Shown here in pieces: positions 6,821-13,656 of a stretch of 31,591 bases of DNA; position 1 is the first letter of the stretch; the number at the start of each line of letters is the position of its first letter. The notes beneath the pieces were generated by a model. The model worked only from the letters and a program-made list of their open reading frames with translations. It was not told where the DNA came from and did not search any database. The DNA is taken from NCBI GenBank assembly GCA_028690555.1, contig JAQVBA010000008.1:1-31591 (forward strand), written 5' to 3'. Both the position numbers and the translations under genes were made by a program. The stretch comes from Acholeplasmataceae bacterium. Lineage in GTDB: Bacteria; Bacillota_I; Bacilli_A; Acholeplasmatales; Acholeplasmataceae.

Positions 6821-8076
6821 CCTCACAAGACATAACACAAATTATCATTTTAATTGTTTTAATTATGTTATCCGCATTTTTTTCATCGTCAGAAACCGCA
6901 TTTTCATCGATTAACCAAATCAAATTGAAACATTTAATTCAAAAAGGGGATGTACGTGCCGAACGTACATACCAATTATCTTTGAAATTTGAAAAACTAT
7001 TAACCACCATTTTGATTGGAAATAATATTGTTAATATTTTATCAGCATCGATTGCAACTGTGTTTTTCGTTAGAAACTTTGGAAACATTGGTGTCACATT
7101 ATCAACAGCTGTCATGACCACACTTGTTTTAATCTTTGGTGAAATTACACCAAAGAGCTTAGCCAAAAAAGTTCCCGAAAAATATGCAATTGCTGTAACA
7201 CCTTTTCTAATCTTGTTTACTTGGATTTTATTTCCATTTATATATCTTTTTGGCCTATGGCAAAAATTGATGAATAAAACATTTAAATTTGGTGAGGAAG
7301 ATGGAATTACTGAAGAAGAGTTATTAACTTATGTCTCTGAAGTGCAACAAGAGGGTGGCATCAACGAAAATGAAGGGAATCTGATTCGAAGCGTCATCGA
7401 TTTTGATGACTTACTCGTTGAAGAAATATTCACACCACGTGTGCATGTAGTTGCTGTGGATGTTAATCAAGATACAAAATCGATTATTAAAGCTTTTAAA
7501 CAATCTGGATATTCAAGATTACCTGTTTATGATACAAATATTGATCATATCATTGGTACGATTAACCATAAAGATTTTTATAACTTAGTATTAATTGATA
7601 AAGAACCTTTGGAAAACATTATCAAACCACCTGTATTCGTCACAGAATATATGCGTGTTTCCCACTTACTTAACTTGCTAAAAGAGCATAAAGCACACTT
7701 AGCCATTGTGAAAGATGAATATGGTGGTACTCTTGGTGTTGTATCGATGGAAGACATCCTAGAGGAACTTGTGGGTGATATTTGGGACGAACATGATGAG
7801 ATTATCGAACAGATTATTAAAATTGATGAAACCCACTATAAAGTTAAAGGCCATGCAGATTTAGAAGACTTATTTGAACTAATTGGTATTGACGTAGAAC
7901 TTGATGTATCAACCGTCAATGGATGGGTTACTGATGAACTTGGTAAGATTCCCACTGCTGGTGATCAATTTAGATTCCATAATTTGTTAGTGAGTGTCAT
8001 GAGTGCGGATATGAAGAAAGTCTTAGAAGTCATGATTGAAGTTATTCCAATTATGGATGATGAATCAGAAGAATAA
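6817..8076 (+). CDS. CNNM/CorC-like membrane protein with CBS pair (second paralogue)
   Basis: A 419-residue member of the same family, with the canonical N-terminal motif SAFFSSSETAFSSI in the first membrane helix and GEITPKSLAKK near the end of the DUF21 domain (about residue 110). The CBS pair spans about 190-315 (EEIFTPRVHVVAV, KDEYGGTLGVVSMEDILEELVG), and the CorC/HlyC domain about 330-412 (TVNGWVTDELGKIP). It is translationally coupled to the preceding paralogue through an ATGA overlap, which suggests the two proteins act together, possibly as a heteromer. The transcript ends at the following bidirectional terminator. The transported ion cannot be read from the sequence. Confidence 0.94.
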   Translation: MTSQDITQIIILIVLIMLSAFFSSSETAFSSINQIKLKHLIQKGDVRAERTYQLSLKFEKLLTTILIGNNIVNILSASIATVFFVRNFGNIGVTLSTAVMTTLVLIFGEITPKSLAKKVPEKYAIAVTPFLILFTWILFPFIYLFGLWQKLMNKTFKFGEEDGITEEELLTYVSEVQQEGGINENEGNLIRSVIDFDDLLVEEIFTPRVHVVAVDVNQDTKSIIKAFKQSGYSRLPVYDTNIDHIIGTINHKDFYNLVLIDKEPLENIIKPPVFVTEYMRVSHLLNLLKEHKAHLAIVKDEYGGTLGVVSMEDILEELVGDIWDEHDEIIEQIIKIDETHYKVKGHADLEDLFELIGIDVELDVSTVNGWVTDELGKIPTAGDQFRFHNLLVSVMSADMKKVLEVMIEVIPIMDDESEE

Positions 8077-8078
8077 AT

Positions 8079-8118
8079 AAAAAGCACCGAACTTAAAATA
8101 TTGTTCAGTGCTTTTTTT
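8079..8118 (+). terminator. Bidirectional terminator between convergent operons
   Basis: AAAGCAC-c-GAAC (8081-8092) pairs with GTTC-a-GTGCTTT (8103-8114) around a ten-base loop. A T-run follows on plus, and an A-run precedes it that becomes a T-run on minus. It can serve both the corC-like operon and the convergent lipoprotein operon. Confidence 0.85.
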
Positions 8119-8147
8119 GTTTAATTATAGTCATATAATCAAATGTA

Positions 8148-8543
8148 TTAATGTGAATTCATAAAATCCAAGACTTGCGCTGGACCAAGCTTCATTTCAA
8201 TAAACTCTCGATCATTATAGATAAATAATGCAGGAACGCCTCTTAATTCAATTGGAGGTGTTCCTTGGTGATCAATATCCATGGAAATCATTAAATAGAT
8301 TGTATATTGATTATCCCGATAATAGATAAGCTTTGCCATTTCTTCTTGTATCGATTTGCAATCTGGACAAAATGGTGAGTAGTAGTAGACTAAAAATAAG
8401 CCATCAGTCATGACAGTTTCAACTTCGTCCCAGTTTTCAATATGAAGCTCTTCGTAATCACTGTATTGTGTAGGTATTTTTTTGCATCCAAAAAAGGCAA
8501 ATACAATGATAATTGATAAAATTGAAAATATCATTTTCTTCAT
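8148..8543 (-). CDS. Thioredoxin-like lipoprotein (CPDC)
   Basis: A 131-residue surface lipoprotein. A lysine start and hydrophobic core lead to a lipobox FFGC with Cys20 as the lipidation site. The mature part is a thioredoxin-like fold with the redox pair CPDC at 59-62 (YYSPFCPDCKS) and the cis-proline in GVPA (102-105). It is last in a three-gene lipoprotein operon. A GTG start at 8552 is possible, but AGGTGA five bases upstream of the ATG at 8543 fits, and the gene before it uses identical spacing. It probably reduces or oxidises extracytoplasmic thiols, with electrons perhaps supplied by the divergent CcdA-like protein; that link is inference. Confidence 0.87.
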   Translation of the reverse strand: MKKMIFSILSIIIVFAFFGCKKIPTQYSDYEELHIENWDEVETVMTDGLFLVYYYSPFCPDCKSIQEEMAKLIYYRDNQYTIYLMISMDIDHQGTPPIELRGVPALFIYNDREFIEMKLGPAQVLDFMNSH

Positions 8544-8557
8544 TAAAATCACCTTAT

Positions 8558-8580
8558 AGAAAAAGGTGTTTTCACACCTT
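8558..8580 (-). terminator. Intergenic terminator-like hairpin within the lipoprotein operon
   Basis: On minus, AAGGTGT-GAAA-ACACCTT (complement of 8563-8580) is followed by TTTCT. It begins inside the stop region of the FMN-binding-like gene and ends 15 bases before the thioredoxin-like gene. It probably reduces expression of the last gene or acts as a processing or stability hairpin. Confidence 0.7.
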
Positions 8581-9190
8581 ATTCGTTATCGTAATGTTGT
8601 TCGTGATATTCAAGTAAAACCTTCATCACGCGAATCATGTTATTTGTCGTAACACTAGCACCTGCAAAGAAATCAATTAGATCAGTTTCAGCAATTGTAG
8701 TTTCATTTTTAATTTCTCCGCCAGTATAAACATCATTTGTAAATACTTCAATGCCTTCTAAATCAGTAAGTTTTTTTCCAATAAGCCATGGAATGAATTT
8801 TTCTTCAAAATCCTCTAAAGTTGGCATATTTCCTGATGGAACTGGATTACTATCTCCCCAGAAACCTGCTGTGTAATGACCTGTACCATCTTGTCTAAAG
8901 GAAATGGTTTTAATTGAATTATCTTTTTTGCTTATTTCTACATAGGCAACTTTCCAATAATTAACTTCAGGCGCGCGGCAAGTACAAGCGACATATGCAA
9001 TTTGGTATTTCACGTAATCCCGCATTTCATATTCAAATAATAGATATGCATCACGTTCAACAACATCTCCATGACCATTTAGATGATCAAATTTGAGAAT
9101 ATTACTATTTTCTTCGCTACCACTATCTTTACAAGCAAATAATCCGAATGATACGACTACCAAAAGAAGTAATACTACAACTTTTCTCAT
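8579..9190 (-). CDS. FMN-binding-like lipoprotein of uncharacterised type
   Basis: A 203-residue lipoprotein with signal peptide and lipobox GLFAC (Cys20). The C-terminal part has an FMN-binding-domain-like motif, DFFAGASVTTNNMIRVMKVL (about 173-192), resembling the flavin-attachment pattern D-x-x-S/T-G-A-T/S-x-T of NqrC/RnfG and PplA proteins. The middle holds a CTCR pair (Cys69, Cys71) followed by NYWKVAYVEI, which I do not recognise from a named family. GTG 9199, ATG 9193 and ATG 9190 are all possible starts. AGGTGA at 9196-9201 is best spaced for 9190. Its neighbours are a rhodanese lipoprotein upstream and a thioredoxin-like lipoprotein downstream, which implies a redox role at the cell surface. 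Covalent flavin attachment is a prediction. Confidence 0.68.
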   Translation of the reverse strand: MRKVVVLLLLVVVSFGLFACKDSGSEENSNILKFDHLNGHGDVVERDAYLLFEYEMRDYVKYQIAYVACTCRAPEVNYWKVAYVEISKKDNSIKTISFRQDGTGHYTAGFWGDSNPVPSGNMPTLEDFEEKFIPWLIGKKLTDLEGIEVFTNDVYTGGEIKNETTIAETDLIDFFAGASVTTNNMIRVMKVLLEYHEQHYDNE

Positions 9191-9203
9191 CATAATCACC
9201 TAA

Positions 9204-9698
9204 TTACTCAGTTACTGGTGGAAATTGGTATGAACCGTCACCAAAGACCTTATTTGGTCCTGTATAATCACCAACAGCACCGGCATTCCATACATTTTCG
9301 TAACCAAGGTGTAATAAAGCTTCTCTTACAAAACCAGCTCTTGTACCGGCTGCACAGAATAACACAATATTCATGTCTTCATCAAAAAGATTTCTTAATG
9401 CATCTTCATTTTTAATATCTTCAGGTGCAAAATCCCAATTACCATCTGTACGAACTAAAATGTTTTCTGATTCTAAATATTGGAAGAATGGAATCATATG
9501 TGATCCGCGAATGTATCCACCATTCATTTTATCTTGCCAATTTCTTAAATCAACAACTTCAACGCCTTCTTTGAAAAGAACTTCATCAATGTTTGCCATT
9601 GTGACTTCTTCAGGCATTTCAAAAGACTCTTCCTTTTGACATGCAACTAAACTTATTGCTGCAAAAAGAACAAATAAAAATACTAAAACCTTTTTCAT
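9204..9698 (-). CDS. Rhodanese-domain lipoprotein
   Basis: A 164-residue protein with signal peptide and lipobox SLVAC (Cys20), placing it on the outer face of the membrane. The mature part is a single rhodanese domain: VVDLRNWQDKMNGGYIRGSHMIP at about 48-70 is the N-terminal CH2A-like segment, and the active-site loop CAAGTRAG contains Cys115. The charged, short loop suggests sulfurtransferase or thiol-relay chemistry rather than phosphatase activity. It is first in the operon, with AAGGAG upstream of ATG and a promoter just before it. Five bases separate its stop from the GTG of the following frame. Its partners may be the divergent cysteine desulfurase and CcdA-like protein; this is inference. 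Confidence 0.87.
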   Translation of the reverse strand: MKKVLVFLFVLFAAISLVACQKEESFEMPEEVTMANIDEVLFKEGVEVVDLRNWQDKMNGGYIRGSHMIPFFQYLESENILVRTDGNWDFAPEDIKNEDALRNLFDEDMNIVLFCAAGTRAGFVREALLHLGYENVWNAGAVGDYTGPNKVFGDGSYQFPPVTE

Positions 9699-9733
9699 TA
9701 TTCAATTCTCCTTTATCGTTTTTATACGCTTAT

Positions 9734-9762
9734 ATTATAAACCTAAAATCGCTTATTTGCAA
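9734..9762 (-). promoter_or_regulatory. Promoter of the three-gene lipoprotein operon
   Basis: On minus, TTGCAA (complement of 9757-9762), a 17-bp spacer and TATAAT (complement of 9734-9739). The same -35 hexamer and spacing precede the PplA-like gene at 13456. Confidence 0.72.
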
Positions 9763-9819
9763 CACTTTATTCAACGTATGAAAACATTTACATATTCAAT
9801 TTTCGTCATAATTTAAGAT

Positions 9820-9848
9820 TTGACTTTTATTTATTGAATCCTTATAAT
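9820..9848 (+). promoter_or_regulatory. Promoter of the ccdA-like operon
   Basis: TTGACT (9820-9825), a 17-bp spacer and TATAAT (9843-9848). The box overlaps the upstream in-frame ATG at 9847, which therefore cannot be the translation start of this transcript. It is divergent from the lipoprotein promoter, with about 57 bp between the -35 elements. Confidence 0.82.
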
Positions 9849-9873
9849 GAGAACAGATAAGACGAGGGAATTT

Positions 9874-11040
9874 ATGAATAAATTGATGTTAAGAATTATT
9901 GCCATTTTGGTTTTTATTGTGTTCTTTACCTTTTTAGTGAACACAAAGATAAATGCAGATGAATCCTATGATGCAATCTATTTTGGATCACATGGGTGTT
10001 TAGTTTGTCAATCACTAGAAAATACAGGCGTTTTAGTACAATTAGCGGATGATGGCTATAACATCAAAAAATATATGAGTGAAGACGATTATGAGCTCTT
10101 TGAAGAGATGTTTTCACGTTATGCAAGAACTTATCAAGTACCTAAAGATCAAAACCTCGTTCCATTGCTTTATGTCGGAGAAACATATTTTATTGGTAAG
10201 GAAGCTATACAACAAGCCATTGAATCTGGAATGGCACAAAAAATTATGGATGAAGAAACACTTTTAGATCCACTCGAGTTAATCTATGCAGATGTCACAT
10301 TCAACGACTTGATAATCCTTTCAGGGTCTACTCTATTATTAGGTCTCTTAGATGCATTTAATCCATGTGCTCTCGCTATGTTATTAATGTTCTTATCTTT
10401 TTTAACCGATAAGAAACGTTCAAAAACAATTTTATATATTTGTTTTTCTTATATACTTGCTGTATTTGTGACATATTTCATTCTTGGAAGATTTTTAGCA
10501 ACTGCACTATCTGCCTTACTTCCTTACATGAAAGTGTTCTATTCAATTATTATTTTATTAGCACTTTTTATATCTATTTTAAATTTCTTAGATTTTATGT
10601 CTGCAAGGAAGCAAAAATATGGTGAGATTAAGAATCAATTGCCAAATAAGTTTTTTGTTTTAACGCGGAAGATTATGTCGAATTTCTCAGAAAAAATCGA
10701 ATCAGGAAATAAAATGATCTATGTTACAGCTTTTCTTATTGGTGCATTTGTTGCGATCGTCGAGTTCCCATGTAGTGGTCAAGCATTCGTTGCTTGGACG
10801 GCAATTGTTGTCGATCGAACCACGCATTTTCTATTATTCAACATCTTATTATTTATCTATGTTTTATTTTTTGTAGCGCCCTTAATCATTATTACTTTTA
10901 TCGGATTAAGAGCTAAAAGTATAAATACAGTATCTAATTTCATTCGCACAAGACTAGATATCATCAAATTGATGAATAGTATCATTTTTTTAGGTGTCGC
11001 GATATACTATATCTATAAAGTATTTATAGGAGGCATTTAA
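9874..11040 (+). CDS. CcdA/DsbD-like membrane protein with N-terminal thioredoxin-like domain
   Basis: A 388-residue membrane protein. Residues 1-27 form a signal or anchor helix. About 30-135 form an outward thioredoxin-like domain with the redox pair CLVC (42-45, SHGCLVCQS). About 145-388 form a membrane domain with six to eight helices. Two intramembrane cysteines sit in the motifs DAFNPCALA (Cys165) and VEFPCSGQA (Cys300), as in CcdA/DsbD proteins, which pass electrons from cytoplasmic thioredoxin to extracytoplasmic thiols. Having the thioredoxin-like part N-terminal to the CcdA part is the reverse of the usual DsbD end, where it is C-terminal. The ATG at 9874 follows GAGGGA; the ATG at 9847 lies inside the -10 box. 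The next gene's ATG overlaps its stop by one base. Confidence 0.88.
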   Translation: MNKLMLRIIAILVFIVFFTFLVNTKINADESYDAIYFGSHGCLVCQSLENTGVLVQLADDGYNIKKYMSEDDYELFEEMFSRYARTYQVPKDQNLVPLLYVGETYFIGKEAIQQAIESGMAQKIMDEETLLDPLELIYADVTFNDLIILSGSTLLLGLLDAFNPCALAMLLMFLSFLTDKKRSKTILYICFSYILAVFVTYFILGRFLATALSALLPYMKVFYSIIILLALFISILNFLDFMSARKQKYGEIKNQLPNKFFVLTRKIMSNFSEKIESGNKMIYVTAFLIGAFVAIVEFPCSGQAFVAWTAIVVDRTTHFLLFNILLFIYVLFFVAPLIIITFIGLRAKSINTVSNFIRTRLDIIKLMNSIIFLGVAIYYIYKVFIGGI

Positions 11041-11345
11041 TGAAAATTAAAAAAATAATCATTAAAGATGAACTTGGTAAAGTTCTTTTTAAAGGGCCAC
11101 TATTAAATCTTACTTACAAGAAAGATGCGATTAAAAGGACTTGTATTGAATTATTTAATGATGATGATCCTTGTATTATTCACGAATCTTATGCCATCCA
11201 GAAACTTTCTGATGATATCGAAAGATCGTTGCTTAGTACGAATCAAAAGACATTTCAAATAGACCAGCAATTTCAAAAAACTTATGCAAATATTGATTTT
11301 AGTTTATATGATCAATGTCTACTTGAATCGGAGGTTAAGAAATGA
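11040..11345 (+). CDS. Small cysteine-containing protein of unknown family
   Basis: A 101-residue, charged, apparently soluble cytoplasmic protein with no signal peptide or membrane segment. I do not recognise a family. It has three cysteines: Cys35 (KRTCIEL), Cys45 (DDDPCIIH) and Cys93 (YDQCLLES). The first strands (IKKIIIKDELGKVLF) suggest a small beta-rich N-terminus, and the second half is probably helical. It is tightly coupled: its ATG overlaps the ccdA-like stop (TAATG) and its TGA overlaps the cysteine desulfurase ATG by four bases. That position suggests a sulfur acceptor, adaptor or partner of the desulfurase, but no known scaffold motif supports this, so the role is only a guess. 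Confidence 0.8.
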   Translation: MKIKKIIIKDELGKVLFKGPLLNLTYKKDAIKRTCIELFNDDDPCIIHESYAIQKLSDDIERSLLSTNQKTFQIDQQFQKTYANIDFSLYDQCLLESEVKK

Positions 11346-12463
11346 AAACTTATGATCTTGACCATGCTGCAACTACAAAACTAGATCCTAAGGTTTATTC
11401 GAAAATGAAGCCCTATTTAGAAACCTATTATGGAAATCCATCATCCCTTCATACCATCGGTATCGAAAATAAAAAGGCTTTAAATGATGCTAAAAAAGGT
11501 GTTGCTCGATTATTGAATTGTGATTACAAAGAATTAATTTTTACAGGTAGTGGTACTGAAGCCATTAATTTAGCGATTAAAGGACTTGCTTTTAAATATC
11601 CGAATAAAAAAGAAATTATCACAACAAAAATCGAACATAAAGCTACTTTAAATACGTGTCATTTCTTAGAAACTTTAGGTTATAAAATAAACTATGTCAA
11701 TCTTGATCCAGATGGTTTTATTGATTTAAAAGATTTAGAGGGAAAGTTAAATAATAATACATTAATAGTATCGATTATTTGGGGTAATAATGAAATTGGC
11801 GTGATTCAAGATATCGATAAAATTGCAGAAATTGTCCATGCACATCATTCGATTTTGCATGTTGATGCTGTGCAAATGCTTGGTCATTTTAAAATAGACC
11901 TTCAAGCACTCGATGTTGATCTTATGTCGTTTTCTGCACATAAAATCTTTGGTCCTAAAGGTGTTGGCTTACTTTATAAAAAAAAGCCCATAGAAATTGA
12001 ACCAATCATTCATGGTGGTGCACAAGAATTCAATCTGCGTGCAGGTACTGAAAATATATATGGCATCATCGGTTTCTATGAAGCTTTAAAAAATGTTCAT
12101 GACGTTTATCTCAATCAACAACAAGATTTAAAAGACACTACAAAATACTTATATGATCAATTAAAAGCGAGATTTAAATTTCGATTAAATGGACCAGATC
12201 TAAATAATCATAGATTACCTGGGTTATTGTCACTATCTTTTGAAGGCATTTCTGGACATGTGCTACAATATCAATTAAACCAACGTGGCATCTATGTTTC
12301 TACGGGTAGTGCATGTAATGAAACTTCAATGGAAGTATCTCACGTGATTCAAGCTTTACATGATCATGGAGAAGGAACAATTAGACTCAGTTTAGGCTAC
12401 GGTTTGAGTTCTAAAGATATTTTATATATTGTAGAACAATTTAGTGATATATTAGAAAATTAA
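11342..12463 (+). CDS. Cysteine desulfurase (NifS/IscS family)
   Basis: A PLP enzyme of 373 residues that removes sulfur from cysteine to give alanine and an enzyme persulfide. It carries the N-terminal DHAATTKLDP motif, TGSGTEAINLA (68-78), HVDAVQ with the PLP-ring histidine and aspartate region (173-178), the PLP lysine Lys201 in SFSAHKIFGPKG, RAGTEN (233-238) and the catalytic Cys325 in STGSACNET. It matches the NifS/IscS class rather than SufS. No IscU/SufU or Fe-S assembly gene is adjacent. Instead it is translationally coupled to a small unknown protein and a CcdA-like redox protein, so its sulfur may go to thiol modification or export of reducing or sulfane equivalents rather than, or besides, Fe-S clusters. 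Confidence 0.94.
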   Translation: MKTYDLDHAATTKLDPKVYSKMKPYLETYYGNPSSLHTIGIENKKALNDAKKGVARLLNCDYKELIFTGSGTEAINLAIKGLAFKYPNKKEIITTKIEHKATLNTCHFLETLGYKINYVNLDPDGFIDLKDLEGKLNNNTLIVSIIWGNNEIGVIQDIDKIAEIVHAHHSILHVDAVQMLGHFKIDLQALDVDLMSFSAHKIFGPKGVGLLYKKKPIEIEPIIHGGAQEFNLRAGTENIYGIIGFYEALKNVHDVYLNQQQDLKDTTKYLYDQLKARFKFRLNGPDLNNHRLPGLLSLSFEGISGHVLQYQLNQRGIYVSTGSACNETSMEVSHVIQALHDHGEGTIRLSLGYGLSSKDILYIVEQFSDILEN

Positions 12464-12467
12464 AAAA

Positions 12468-12490
12468 GGGCAAATCATTTTGATTTACCC
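12468..12490 (-). terminator. Terminator of the PplA-like gene
   Basis: GGG-c-AAATCA (12468-12477) pairs with TGATTT-a-CCC (12481-12490). On minus it is followed by TTTTTT (complement of 12462-12467), so it acts mainly on the minus-strand transcript. Confidence 0.75.
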
Positions 12491-12495
12491 AAAAG

Positions 12496-12520
12496 AAAAG
12501 GCACTTACTTAGTGCCTTTT
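12496..12520 (+). terminator. Bidirectional terminator of the desulfurase and PplA-like genes
   Basis: A perfect 10-bp stem, AAAAGGCACT (12496-12505) with AGTGCCTTTT (12511-12520), encloses a five-base loop. A's and T's flank both sides, so it can stop transcripts from either direction between these convergent genes. Confidence 0.85.
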
Positions 12521-12526
12521 AGTTTA

Positions 12527-13456
12527 TTATTCTACTGAGCTTCCTGCAAAATCAAAGAGTGATTTTAACACTGTGAAATAACCATCAGTCTTAATCGTTA
12601 CTGCAGAAGTACCATCAACTAATGAAGTACCATTTAATGATACGCCACGTCCACCAACTGATTTAAGTGCGCTGTCATAACCATTTGCAATAATCCAATC
12701 AGTGATTGTATTTGCTTGTTCAAACCATTCATGAGTTGCTGTAGTTCCTGTAGATACCCATGCGCCGTTTTCTAACTTATAACCGCCGCCTGAACCCTTC
12801 ATGCCATATGCATCACCAAGTTCTTGTTTTGTACTTGGCTTCCATTCAAATGAACCAGTTGTTGTATTTCTTGTAGATTGAAGTGTATCTAATACTAATG
12901 TTTCAATCTTACCTTTACTTACTGTCATTTCAGCAATATATAAGTCAGTACCTGAACAATATACAGCTTGGAATTTACCTGCTTTAGCTAATTCTAATGC
13001 TTCTTGAGCTAATGCGATGTAACCACCATCTTTAATGGTAACACCAGTAACGTTATCAATATAGTTGTCAGCATCAACAGTCACTGAATCAACACCATTT
13101 TCTAACCAGTATGCTTCAATTAATTCTGCTTGTACATACCATTCAGAAATTGCTCCACCGAATTTTACCATGTTGTAGTCATCGCCAAGTTCTTTCTTAG
13201 TCTTAGCATTCCATGCCCATGAATAAGTTCCTGCAGTTTCATCTAAAGTTCTTTTACCTTGACGAGCGTCAATGTAATAACCAGCAATTTCACCGTCTTC
13301 AATTGTAACTGTTACGGTTGTAACCATTTGAGCATCTTTATGAACTGATACTTCATAAGCCATGAACTCACCATCAACTTTGTATTCGCTGCTATTGCAT
13401 CCAAAAAGTGTGAATGCTGCTAAAGCAACGAAAAATAACATCAATACTTTTCTCAT
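12527..13456 (-). CDS. PplA-like lipoprotein with two FMN-binding repeats
   Basis: A 309-residue surface lipoprotein with signal peptide and lipobox TLFGC (Cys20). The mature part contains two homologous FMN-binding-type repeats, about 25-160 and 165-305. Each repeat begins with a beta hairpin (DGEIAGYYIDARQ; KGKIETLVLDTLQS), has a K-x-x-L-G-D-x-Y-x-M motif, and ends with a likely flavinylation segment: DNVTGVTIKDGGY (134-146) and DGTSAVTIKTDGY (281-293). This layout resembles Listeria PplA, a flavinylated lipoprotein of extracellular electron transfer; ApbE attaches FMN to the Thr of D-x-x-S/T-G/A-A/V-T. The second motif has SA for the usual TG/SG, so it may be weaker. No ApbE, Ndh2 or menaquinone gene is in the window. 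Confidence 0.83.
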   Translation of the reverse strand: MRKVLMLFFVALAAFTLFGCNSSEYKVDGEFMAYEVSVHKDAQMVTTVTVTIEDGEIAGYYIDARQGKRTLDETAGTYSWAWNAKTKKELGDDYNMVKFGGAISEWYVQAELIEAYWLENGVDSVTVDADNYIDNVTGVTIKDGGYIALAQEALELAKAGKFQAVYCSGTDLYIAEMTVSKGKIETLVLDTLQSTRNTTTGSFEWKPSTKQELGDAYGMKGSGGGYKLENGAWVSTGTTATHEWFEQANTITDWIIANGYDSALKSVGGRGVSLNGTSLVDGTSAVTIKTDGYFTVLKSLFDFAGSSVE

Positions 13457-13472
13457 TTATTTAGTTCCTCTT

Positions 13473-13492
13473 AATGTAATGTTTCTTACATT
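13473..13492 (-). repeat. Inverted repeat in the 5' leader of the PplA-like gene
   Basis: AATGTAA (13473-13479) and TTACATT (13486-13492) form a perfect 7-bp inverted repeat with a six-base spacer. It lies at the predicted transcription start and just upstream of the ribosome binding site. It could be an operator or a 5' mRNA hairpin. Confidence 0.5.
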
Positions 13493-13495
13493 GCT

Positions 13496-13524
13496 ATTAT
13501 ACTTTAATTGCAAGTCTTTTGCAA
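13496..13524 (-). promoter_or_regulatory. Promoter of the PplA-like gene
   Basis: On minus, TTGCAA (complement of 13519-13524), a 17-bp spacer and TATAAT (complement of 13496-13501). A second TTGCAA lies inside the spacer, 11 bases after the first. The architecture equals that of the lipoprotein operon promoter at 9734-9762. Confidence 0.72.
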
Positions 13525-13656
13525 CGCGATTTTTTATGTTTTTAAATAAAAACGCTTTACATGTTTACTTACTTAAAAAACTTAATAATCATAATGAAAA
13601 CTTCTTTCATTCTCACTAAAAAAATGATACAATAATCACGCGAAAGGGTTGTGAAT

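Noticed and set aside
9847..9873. Upstream ATG extending the CcdA-like protein by nine residues
   Set aside because: The ATG lies inside the -10 box of the promoter, so it would not be in the transcript.
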